Assembly (NCBI GenBank): GCA_029964075.1
Contig: CM057148.1
Span: 31,179,916-31,243,915 of the forward strand
DNA from: Patiria pectinifera
Taxonomy: Eukaryota; Echinodermata; Asteroidea; Valvatida; Asterinidae
Direction of reading: 5' to 3'
Length of the DNA: 64,000 nt
The notes beneath the pieces were generated by a model. That model was not told the origin of the DNA, made no database searches, and saw nothing but the letters and a program-made list of their open reading frames with translations. Both the position numbers and the translations under genes were made by a program. Of the stretch, positions 12,749-22,913 are shown piece by piece (positions within the stretch are counted from its first letter, which is position 1; each line of letters begins with the position of its first letter).

Positions 12749-13106
12749 GAGATATGTTTCCATTGGATGGAGGGAACGCCACTAAAGGAGACGTCATAAC
12801 ATTTGAATCTGATAGCAAATTTGCACTGCGCTGTCCAGCCATTGAAGGTGTACCTATAGGTAGCAGAACCACGTTGGTCTTTTGGTGCTGTTGATGCACA
12901 ACTGACCATTGTGGTTGGCAAACTAGATCTACCGGCTGGCTCCAAATGGCAGTCTCACAAAGACGGACACACCTGCTTCGGCCTAACAGTTGAAGGTTCT
13001 CTCCTTCTAACGAACTGCTCTCAAAAAAATGATCTCAGATTCTGGTGTCATGTGTTTCCCCATGGGGAAACGTTACTAAGATCCTACGTGGATGTGTTCG
13101 TGAAAG
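12749..13106 (+). pseudogene. Ig domain exon 3 of the Ig-NACHT gene, frameshifted
   Basis: Acceptor ATAAACAG and donor GTAAAA bound 358 bases, one more than a multiple of three, so this is the only exon of the gene that does not keep phase. The first half reads KFALRCPAIEGV then TTLVFW and a TGA a few codons later. The second half, shifted by one base at about 12880, reads GSLLLTNCSQ and LRFWCHVFPHG. Ig Cys and Trp positions are present on both sides of the break. A one-base insertion in or near GGTCTTTTGG would explain it. Confidence 0.75.
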
Positions 13107-13404
13107 GTAAAATGCCCTGTTTGTGGTCGTAAGAACATTTTTATTAAAAAAAAGTTTACTTTGTTTAGGAAATGATAAATGCGGGAAGGGCGAAGTAAAT
13201 AAAATTATAATCAATCAATATTAATTTTCTAAATGAGGAAATTATCAGATGTTCACTGTCAGATATCCGTCGTGTATATTTGATATATTTTTCTTGAGAT
13301 CCACTGTTCACAGAAACTCATTATACACTCTCTTAAAGTATTTTCTGGGGCTGGTAGAATGTGGTATTTTGCTCACTGTAATAATTTCTCGTTTACTTTG
13401 ACAG

Positions 13405-13563
13405 ATTCCATCAAGCCTTCTTACATTGGTCTCATAGCTGCCCTTGTCTCTATTTCCGCACTTGTTCTCATTGCTATCACTGTGTGTTTGATATGGAAGC
13501 TACTCAAACGAAAACCACCTCACGATCGGGAGCACGTTGTCTATCACCCAATTACTAAAACAG
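13405..13563 (+). CDS. transmembrane exon of the Ig-NACHT gene
   Basis: 159 bases, phase 1 to phase 1, between acceptor TTTGACAG and donor GTAAGT. A short extracellular stalk (DSIKPSY) leads into about 24 hydrophobic residues rich in I, L, V, A and S. These are followed by the basic stop-transfer signal WKLLKRKPP and a short cytosolic tail. This places the Ig exons outside and the following NACHT exon inside the cell. Confidence 0.85.
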
Positions 13564-13893
13564 GTAAGTGGCGCTCAAGGATGCGCCCATTTTTTCGTGG
13601 GTATTCAGTATCAATTTTATTTATTGGACTTTACGCCATTCATTGTGCAGTATTGAATGTTATCACTCTTTAAGGGTTTTTGTCACCAAAAATTAAAGCA
13701 CGGGGCATGCAAGTCTCTTAAACGTCAGGTTTATGGGGCATTTTTTTTTAATAAGGTAGTGCATGTACAAACGAGAGTACACATTTGGAAATTAGGAGAC
13801 TCAAAATAATTGCTTAAATTTACTAATTTAATATAATTTAATTGAACATTCTGGTTACTCAATTTTAAATTGGTATTCTATGTTTCTTAACAG

Positions 13894-16549
13894 AACCTGC
13901 CCTGAAGTTTAGCGTGTCCATTCTTGCTACGATGATCCGAGAGTTTGTGTCCGAGAAAATGAACAGACTGCCCCTCACGCCTTGGGTGACAGGTGATGAC
14001 AGCTACGCGGCGATGGATGATGTATACACACCACTGGAGATGTACCTCAATGTATCTATTGCAGGTTGTAAAGCTAGATATAGAATAGAGTCAGAGTCTG
14101 AAATCTTTGATGACGGTATCTCTGAATTGTCGAGTTGTCATGTACTCCTTGAAGGTAGATCAGGTTGTGGTAAAACTGCCTTCTTAAGCAAAATGGCATC
14201 TGATTGGTCAATGAAAAAACCGCACGCAGTACTCGGTCAGAAAAAGATGGTATTTGTTCTGCCGGCGAAAATTCTCATAAAAGCTAGGAATGTTGGGCAA
14301 GCAATTGTTCAATATATGCTTAAAGGTGGCACTAAGAATTGGGCAAATTCGATCAATGAATACTGTTCAAAGCACGCTGACGAAGTGGCCATTCTGGTTG
14401 ATGGCTGCAATGACACACACGACATAGACAACGTCATGGAGATCATGACGGATCAAAGTCTTTTGGGGTGTCAAATAGTGATAAGTGCAAGACATACACA
14501 GATGGTGGAAGAAACGAGCAAACGTCATAAACTGCGCCACATAACGATTACTGGTTTTACGCAAGAAAGTACAAAGACGTACGTTGAAAGCCACTTTGAT
14601 GCATTCAATCGCGTTACAAACAAAAACCAGACTCAAAATAGGGGCAAAAATCATGACAAACACAAAAACACAATGAACAAGATGATACAGAGTTACAAAG
14701 TCATTGTGACAAAACGCAGAACGGCTGTGAAAATGAAATTCAAAGATCAAGTTCACCCATTCATACCTACCTAGATGCTACATGTAATATTCTACACCCA
14801 AATGTGGCTCGTCTTCCTCTTATAATAACCACTCTTTGTCAGTTATCCCTTTGGACTGATGGGGTGGCTTTCCAAAATGATCCGACTATGGGCGACTTGT
14901 TTATTAGGTTGGTGAAATGTTTGTTTGAGAGAAGCAGTGATAGAGACGATGATGATACTAAAACACATAAGGCTTTGAACAAACACATAGAATTCGATGA
15001 TGTAACAGGCCTGTCAATAGTACAGCTTGAAATATTGGAAAAGTTGGGAGATGCAATTCTGCCAAAAATGTGGGAAAATGAAAGCCCAGTTAAATTCTTC
15101 AAAGCACATTTTGTGAATTCGTGTGATAACGGTCAGGCAATCTTAGACGTGGCAATTAAAATTGGTCTTGTCCGTTTTGAGGTAGATGCAGATGTGTACT
15201 TTGTCCTGGAAATACTTCGGGACTTCTGGGCTGGTCTTTCCTTGGCTCATACTGCTGAACAAGATGAAAACTGGATTGCTGAACTTCAGCACACTGATTA
15301 GATGAGTGCAGCTGAAACGTTGTCAAATGTGTATGCTTTTGCATGTAGGAAGAGTCAAACGGTTTCCAGCGGACTTGTGCAAAAGATGGCACAGTGCAAC
15401 AATAGAGAAACGACCAATGTTATTGATATGCAAAAACTGATCCAGTTTTGTCTATTGCTGAATTTTGAGGGAAAGTGCAAAGGTTCGTTGAATGTCAAGT
15501 TTGCCGGCCTCTTTGATGGAGGGAAAGTTCGTCTCGGAGGCGTTTCTGGTCACACGATCAGAATGCTGTCGTATTTGTTCGAACATGCAGACAAACCGGT
15601 AGAAGGTGTTGCTTTGTGTGTTGAATCGGTTGAGCTGCTGCGACTTGAGAAAGATGACTGGAAAGAGTTTCGGGAATACTTTCCGTACTTTTTTCCATTG
15701 AAGCTTGAAGAGGACATCCGGGAAACTGAAGAGATGCAGAGGTGTTCAGAAAATGGGACACTGGCAAAGTTGCTGGAGAGAGTAGAGTCCAGAAATAAAG
15801 ACATGCCTCAGTTTTCTCCAGATCAGTCAGATATCAGGGTCCTTCGTGCCGTGCGGTCGTTAGGTCTTTATGAGCTGCTGGAGTGTCAGGCAGGTGAACT
15901 GCACAAACTGGGGGCAAAGGAACCGTTTCCTGCAAACCAGCCTGATCCTATTGCACAGTCTACAACGCCAAGGATTCAGGGCTCGGGTTCTGGAATTCAA
16001 GGTTCGGTTTCTAGTGAAAGCCACGAATCAAGTGCACCATGCGAGTTAGTTCGATGTCTGTGGCATTTGACAAAGCTTGAAAACCTCGTTCTTGTGGGGA
16101 CAATTTTCAGTTCGAATGATATTTGCAACTTTGCACGTAAAGCTGAAAATGTCCCGAAGTTGAAAAAGCTAGATCTTCGTCTGAATAAGCAGTTTGATGA
16201 TGATGCGTTCTGCGCAATTGCAGAATCACTCGAGCAACGCTGGAGAAAATGCTTAAGTTTCATGGCAGACCTCCGATTGTCTTTGTATAAAGTAACCCGT
16301 ATAGGGTTTACTAGCGTCAAAAAGAACACTGGCGGTGATGGAGGCATCGGTTGGTTTACAATAGAAACTCTCTATCTACTGCATGGTGACATTCCAAAGG
16401 AATTCTGTGACTTCCTCAAACAAACCCTGAAAACGAAAATACCATTCTCGGTTAAAAAAGATAGAAAACCGTATGCTAAAATACTATATGGTAAAGAAAC
16501 AAAAAAGCTGACGCCTCCTTTTTGTGGACTAATTCACACAGACAAATAA
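13894..16549 (+). pseudogene. NACHT ATPase and LRR-like exon of the Ig-NACHT gene, with frameshift and stop
   Basis: Acceptor TTTCTTAACAG enters in phase 1. The Walker A motif GRSGCGKT lies near 14155-14178, Walker B AILVDGCND near 14388-14414, a sensor-like strand QIVISARH near 14470, and the NACHT-typical GFTQESTKTYVESHF near 14550. The frame then runs into a Lys/Asn/Gln-rich stretch and stops at 14772. The protein resumes one frame over (from about 14760), with RLPLIITTLCQLSLWTD matching the helical end of NACHT domains. A TAG at 15299 breaks the same frame, and coding then continues to 16549. The tail has leucine-rich-like repeats of the RI type (LENLVLVG, LKKLDLRLN, DDDAFCAIAESL; 16060-16240). 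The Lys-rich stretch could be an unrecognised intron. Confidence 0.75.
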
Positions 16550-16704
16550 TTCATTCTTCGAAGAACATTATAAAGACCATTTATGCTATTTCCCAGAAAA
16601 AAAGTTTTGGATGAGGATGAAAAGATGATAAAGGAAAGAATAAGAAGGAAGTTTCTTGCAGTCATTATATAGAGTGTAGTAACTTATACGACTCAAGTAG
16701 GTAT

Positions 16705-17020
16705 ACAATTTAGAAAACTTTGCTTTAAAAAATCAAAATTTTTAAAGCGCTTGCTAATAAAGAATGACAAATTTGTTAGAAGTGGATTGTTTGGGCAAAA
16801 GGTTGACGAAATTTAAACTGATTCATCGATGTGTTTATTTTGTTAAAGAATATCAGACATTACAAAACCTTTGCTTTACAACATTAAGTTTTTTAATGAG
16901 CTTGGTTTAAAGAATGAAACATTTGTTGGAAGTGGATCGTTTGGCAAAATGTTGATGATATGTTATTTTGTTGAAGAAGATCAGACAATACGGGATGAAG
17001 GACGTGTTTACATAAATATG
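16705..17020 (+). pseudogene. duplicated fragment with a kinase-like glycine loop
   Basis: Two tandem copies of about 150 bases lie at about 16705-16860 and 16862-17010. The second reads LKNETFVGSGSFGKMLM followed by a hydrophobic and acidic segment. G-x-G-x-F-G is the nucleotide-binding loop of protein kinases. The first copy is degenerate. No catalytic HRD or DFG motif follows, so at most this is a broken N-lobe fragment. It could belong to an exon of the neighbouring receptor family; that is speculation. Confidence 0.35.
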
Positions 17021-17924
17021 CGTACTATAAATGTTAGCTTTTTTCTGAAAGGCAAAACGTAGAGTAAAAGAGAAGTTTCTCATATGACCCCGTTTCATTA
17101 ACGGGAAATATATAACTTGCCTGCAGTGGCGTACCTTTAGGGTTAACTGGTGGCGCCTGGAGGTGCATCAATTTTGTTCAGGGGTGAACTGAAAGCAAAT
17201 CAATAGCAGTTTGTTTTATAGGGTTTTTTTTAGATATCACCTCCGAAGTAAAATTTGATATAGCTTTAATCCTTTTTATATGAAAAACAACAGGGATTTG
17301 CACGAAAAAAACGGCGCACTCCTGTTGTTACCAAAAAATGAAACAGCTTGATTTTTCTGTAGTGGTTTCCAGAAAAACAATGCACCAACGTATCCTGATC
17401 AATTACCTTGGCCCTTTGTGGATGGATGGCCAGCACTGCTCCCGAGGACAGCTCCCGAGGACAGCTATTGCGGCGATGGCTTTTAATCTGACGCATTGAT
17501 GAGATGTTCCGTTCATATGAGACTGATTTTGGTGGAAGAATTAGAGAAGTATTACTGAACTAACATAGGTCATACAAGACATATTATGTGAAGGGGCTTA
17601 CGAGCTATTTGTTACATGAATTCCATCTGATGTTTAAGACTGTGCGGGTCTCTCTGCCCGATGCAGATCAACACCAGCAAATGTTATTTTCAGTTGGTCG
17701 GAATCCGAGTACTTAAAGAGTTACGTGGAACCAGGGCTGCTGCTGATTTCGTTTTATAACAACCCCCTGAGCTTATTATAGGATCGTACAACGTAGTTAT
17801 CTGGTGGAAATATACGGGTGTCACTTATGCGTGGCTGGCATCGTTTTCATATTTCAAATGTTCCACTGAAAAATATCCTATCACACGCATGGGAGACTTG
17901 AACATATTCATTGTTTTCAGTGTA

Positions 17925-18600
17925 CAGGAGAAAGAATGACACTTGACATTATCCACGATGACAAAACCTATTTTGTGGAGGATGCAGTTGATATACACTG
18001 CTTGTGGGGCGACGTATTCTTTAAACAGCTCCTGTACACCCTGATTAGCGCCGAACAGCTGTAAATCCGCCCTGACACTCTTTCGAGTTCATTCCACATT
18101 TCCTCGGCACATCAACCATCCTGTCTTTCACATAATGGTATTCATCTCTTGCAGTCTCGAACATACAAGGAATTCTTAATAGATGCATTTCAGATTCTCA
18201 CATCCAAGAGCTGTTCACTGTGGATTATGTCTTTTGATTCGTCTACCATGAAGGAGAACTGTTTCGAGTGTGCCAAATCGAGACCTATATTTCTTCTCGA
18301 ACCATCTTGGCCATGAGTTGAACATCTCATTTTGGATTTTAGGGCCAAGGTACTTCACACCTTGAGGAACTCCCAACTGGTTGCTTCTTACCTCATCCTG
18401 TTCATCGAGAAGCGCTAGAATTTTAACAAAGTTAATGACCTCCGTTGCAATATTCCACCTGTTCCCTGTGTCCACGCTGCCCAATTGACTAGCAGTATGA
18501 CGAAGACCTTGGCAATCTCCTTAATGTGTCTGGGTTTTCTGTTAATACTTCTGATGGGCCACTTCGAAGGCAACATGGTTGTATCAATTGTTTTCATGCA
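17925..18600 (-). pseudogene. hAT-type transposase remnant (DUF4371/ZMYM1-like)
   Basis: Reading the minus strand across several frameshifts gives blocks familiar from DUF4371 transposases and their ZMYM1-like relatives: FSFMVDESKDIIHSEQLL (near 18220), GVQELFKEYVAPQAVYINC (near 18030) and ILHKIGFVIVDN. These correspond to the D-E-S-x-D catalytic region and the GVQ...CxxH region of the family. Upstream on the same strand is IKEIAKVFVILLVNWAAW. At least three frame changes and stops are needed, so it is dead. No terminal repeats were located. Confidence 0.5.
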
Positions 18601-18699
18601 CAGTACACTCCGTTGTGGTATTCACTTTTCCTCACGCTGTTTAAGTGTAAAGTACCGTAATAGAGGGATGTACATAATAACGTGAATTAAAATCACGCA

Positions 18700-21600
18700 A
18701 ATGATTATGCCCACACTGTCGGGCTCCAAAATATCGCAAACCGCTATTATTGATTATATTTCCCGTATTTTAACAATTATGTATTGTACACTGCAAGGAA
18801 ACGAATGATACCTGAATAGAGACAGTTGGGGGCTTTTGTGCGTGACTCGGAATATCATCTCTTGTTGGTTGTTATTATTATATATTTTCTTCTTCTTCTT
18901 GGCCAGGCATTCACAAACATTTACCGAGACGTTATTCCGAAACTATTTTACCTGTTTTAGGTATTTGTGACTTATTATGGCATTTTGGATATTACAAAGG
19001 AACAATGATTATACAAGCTTATTTCCGGTAAAACTATGAGTAGAGTGGTACATTCATAAACTTGACGAAAAAAAAATAGAGAAAGTTATAATGGTTATTC
19101 CGCCATTGCTAACTGGTTATTCAGCGGTAAACCTAGTGATGAGTAGTGAAGATTTGAAGACTTTTCTCACTGGTTTTGTTTTCATATCAGAGTAGCTATT
19201 ATTTTCTTACTAAATTTCTAAATACGTAATTGCATCGGTTTGTTGCCCGTTTTAAGCCACGTTTTTACACATACATATGCTAATATCTGTGACATGTTTG
19301 GCATATTGTCAGAGAAGCTGCAAGAATTGGGGTTCAAGTCGATACCTTGGATGGATATATACTTTATCTAATTTATCAGAAAGTGTCTTATATTTCTCGC
19401 TTTTTTGCAATTTTTATCTTATGGTATTTACGGACTTTCAGAAAATTTCGTTCTGTGAGAAAATAAACAAGTCCTTAAGATAATATAAGCAAGACAAGTC
19501 AAGCTTATATAAGCTGATCCTGGAGCTCACAAACGTATACTTAGTTGATTCATATATGTCGTAGGCTAACCAGTAGTAGTAAGGTGTAAATGGATATGTA
19601 TAAAACGTAAACCTTCGCCGTTGGCATAGTGTATCGACCTATTTCCGATGCATGTATCTTAAACTCGGAACATGAAACAAGTAGTGCCAGACTAAAGCAT
19701 GTGGTGCTGATGCTATAAACAAACAAAGAGGCAAGCCTCGTATAGCAAGTTACAGTCAGTGAGATATTTTAACCAGTCTTATTCACAATTGAGTCAGGCA
19801 GTCAGTCACTCAGTCGGAAATTCAGTCAGAGACAAAAATACTTGGGCTGCGCCGCTTTGGGGCCAGCGAAAATAGGGTACAATTACAATTTTAATATTTC
19901 ACCCTGTACCTATACCTGCCTGGGTATTTAAGATCAATTGTGAAGTAATTTTATATCGAAAGGGGGCAATTTTGCTGTATTCGTTTTAAATCAAGTAAAG
20001 ATCCTTTGCCCTGTAAAGAAAAGTTGATAACAATATACATGAGAGCAATAAACTTAATACTGAAGTAAATTGAAACTCAACTTTCATCACACACATACGA
20101 ATTATAAAGCACTGTGATAAGAACTCTTGGCAAATAGAAGGATACCATTTCAGTTAAAGGATTTCTTCTTTCAGTAAGCAGATTGATGGCAAAGAATATA
20201 TGTAAAGAAACTTTGAAAATAGGCGGATTGTTAATAACCGAATTTTTTGTTTTATTCAAATTATCTACCGAGCAATATATCTCATGACTTACCTCTTAAT
20301 ATACAAATGAATAAAGAATATTCGACCCTTACAATGTCAATGTTTATCTTGCCGTTTCCTTCCGAAGCTGGATTTTGAACCTATATAGCAATGCAAACAA
20401 TAAATGCGGTCTATTTAAACAACGAAATGCAATAGGCCTACTGTTCTATGGAAATCTATTTTTACATTAACAAAAGTCCAACTTTACATGTAAAGTAAAC
20501 TGGAACACACATTTTCTGTCGTGCTTTTTAAAAAGTATATATCAGGAAAGTAATCCTTAATTGATCGAACATAAAGAATTTTGCTCACGGAGACATTCTA
20601 ACTATTGTCTTTCGCGTGAAGATGTGTGCCGACAACAATAGCCTCAAGCGGCCCTTTCTCCTTTGCTACGGATGCTGACGAACAGTGCCACCGTGCGTTT
20701 GAAAGTCCCGTCTTGTTTTGGGCCAAATTATGTTTCCTGAACTACCATAGCCTTGAATGCAGGCTGTATATGCTCTTTAACAGCGTGCCATAGCTGGCCC
20801 AGGCCAAGTAGCTTGCCGGCCACAGCCGACCGGGCTGTACGTAGTCCACACACAGCGAACCCCGATCCGACCGCGCGCTCCCGAAGCCCACAATGTATTC
20901 ACACTGACCTCACGGCCTATGGTCCGTGAGGGCAGTGTAGTCCCATCTCGCGTATACATGTAGTCGCATCTCGCGTACATGAGATTTCCACTTTCGCGTG
21001 GCATGTGATCTGGTACACGGTACCCTGTGAAGACATGTGCATAATAGGAAACAAAAGATTGTTTACGTCTCCACACAGCAAGTTATAAAGGTGAATACAC
21101 AAGTTTTTTACGAAATAGATATATGGATTTTACTCAAAAACTAGGAATTTCCAAGGTGGGTTGATGTGTCGCAAATTGATGTATTTCATGTAAGGGATAT
21201 AATGTCTGAACTTCAGCCCAGCAAATTATACTAGTTAAAACATTCGCAGCTAAAACGTTTTAGACACTGTCGTCGAACCTCCAAATTTTTTTATCAATCT
21301 TGAAACATTTAATGAGAAAATGTAAGCTCAAACATTTACAAAGAATGGACAGCTTTCTCCCAAACAGGCAGACGAGCCAACCCAACGGTGTCATCACAAT
21401 TTACAATAGCGCAACATGGCAAGTTAAAACGGCTTCAGCCAGACATAACAAATAAAACCCAAAACATGTACTCGCCGGATAGAAATACAAGTTTAAAACA
21501 TAGTTTAAGGAGAACTGCGTCCTGAAAATCGCTTAATTTGGCTACAAAAAGCGCTTTAAACGAAACAAAGACTATTTAAAAGAACAAGGTAAACGAACAC

Positions 21601-21990
21601 CTCCACCATTTTAAATACTGCCAGTTTTTCGTGTTATTCATGCGAGAACACATTTCAGGGGTTATCATTTTCACTCAAATCGAGCAGTTTGGCTGCTATA
21701 TAGTCGGGATTCCTGTATTACATGTTTCACTAGTGCAACGCATGCTGTGGACGTGTGGGAAAAAAATACCAGTGCATCAGGTGTACACGCGTTACTTGGT
21801 GCTGTACTGTGGTTTATATCAGTCTCCAGCTGAGAAGCCCAACCTACATGAGTACATGTACCTATTTCTCATTTTACTTCTCTATTTCAGGACAGAAATG
21901 TGTATCACAGAACGTGTACAGTGTAAGTTTCCACAACTCTTAACAAAATACGTCCTTGTTACCTTGTAATATCACCACTTTCTTCATAAC
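18700..21990. other. spacer with no gene seen
   Basis: AT-rich DNA with a GC-richer island at about 20640-20960. Short open frames on both strands show no domain, no splice-consistent pairing and no repeat structure. Confidence 0.5.
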
Positions 21991-22358
21991 TGACATTAAC
22001 ACACACAAAAGTACATATCAAATCCTACAAAAAGTCGACAAAAAGAGACTTGCCCTTTCTTTTGAACGCAATCGTTTGTACACAATAAGGACGCATTAAT
22101 CTTGCTGATCTTGTACCAAGTACCGGTGTACCTTAACGTGGATTGAATAGGTGCACCAGACTGAAAGTTATCCAGGACAGAATCCAAGATGCAATATGCA
22201 CATACTGTGAGGTCATAAATTCTTCAAAACTGACATTAACACACACAAAATACATATCAAATCCTACGAAAAAAAATAAACAAAAACATTCTTGCCTTTT
22301 CTTCTGAATGCGATCGTTTGTATACAAAAAGGACACATTAATCGTGGTGATCTTTTAC
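21991..22358 (+). repeat. two-copy tandem duplication (about 238-bp period)
   Basis: The block ACTGACATTAACACACACAA at 21991 recurs at about 22229 and the following 130 bases match (CATATCAAATCCTAC, CTTGCC, CGATCGTTTGT or CAATCGTTTGT, GGACACATTAAT or GGACGCATTAAT). No coding potential. Confidence 0.65.
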
Positions 22359-22359
22359 C

Positions 22360-22491
22360 GGTTACACTTCTATGTTCCGACACCCCTATGTTCCGACTGC
22401 ACATATTCCTATTCCTAACCCTAACCCTAACCGGGAGTAACACAATCTAGGTTGTCGGAACATAGGGGTGTCGGAACATAGAGCAGTCACC
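22360..22491. mobile_element. 132-bp foldback element with telomere-like centre
   Basis: Flanked by an exact 8-bp duplication CTTTTACC (22352-22359 and 22492-22499). The arms are inverted: each carries CTATGTTCCGACACC and a second copy CTATGTTCCGAC. The apex holds CCTAACCCTAACCCTAACC, three units of the animal telomere repeat. The size of the duplication fits hAT-type integration. It carries no coding sequence. Confidence 0.8.
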
Positions 22492-22766
22492 CTTTTACCA
22501 AGTAGAATGTATACTTTGTCTGCACTTGTTATTGCCATTTGTGTCCCTAATTTTAGGGTGAAAGACTACATATTCTGCTTTTTCACTTCTTTCTGAGGTC
22601 AGAGGATGTCAGGTAAAACAAATGAGTTACATTATCAATTCTCAATATCGTAAGTATTTCTTTTTACTGGCCTAGACTATTATGCTAATCTATTACAGTT
22701 ATCTTGTCGCCAATTAACATGTTGCCTGCAAATGCAGTCAGAATCGTAGAAGGCGATTAAGCTTGA

Positions 22767-22913
22767 TTAATGACGGCGACATCCAAGTAACTCCAATCGC
22801 AGACCAACACCACCAGACCATGAAGTAGGCTCAATGCGCACAACCTTTGCCACCACACTCTCATAAAAAAGGTTAGTGACCGGAGTGTGAATATTGGTGT
22901 TAGCGACGAACAC
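22767..22913 (-). CDS. last exon of the discoidin gene
   Basis: Acceptor TAATTCCAG, 147 bases, phase 0, ending in TAA. It encodes VFVANTNIHTPVTNLFYES and then VVAKVVRIEPTSW and GLRLELLGC, the C-terminal third of an F5/8C domain including its final conserved Cys. Three residues follow the Cys, so the domain ends the protein. Confidence 0.85.
   Translation of the reverse strand: MFVANTNIHTPVTNLFYESVVAKVVRIEPTSWSGGVGLRLELLGCRRH

Larger units (their letters stand above)
10523..16549 (+). pseudogene. Ig(x3)-transmembrane-NACHT-LRR-like receptor, disrupted
   Basis: Five consecutive exons fit together in phase 1: 10523-10855, 11772-12119, 12749-13106 (Ig domains), 13405-13563 (transmembrane) and 13894-16549 (NACHT and repeats). 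The predicted protein would carry three Ig domains outside the cell, one membrane span, and a STAND-type ATPase with leucine-rich-like repeats inside. Most NLR proteins are cytosolic, so a membrane-anchored Ig-NACHT fusion is unusual. By family it should bind a ligand through the Ig domains and oligomerise through NACHT. Three lesions are visible: a +1 frameshift in Ig exon 3 (near 12880), a frameshift in the NACHT exon (14600-14770) and an in-frame TAG at 15299-15301. Either this copy is a pseudogene or the sequence has errors; all other splice sites and frames are intact. The signal-peptide exon was not found. No death-fold effector domain is seen. Confidence 0.75.
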
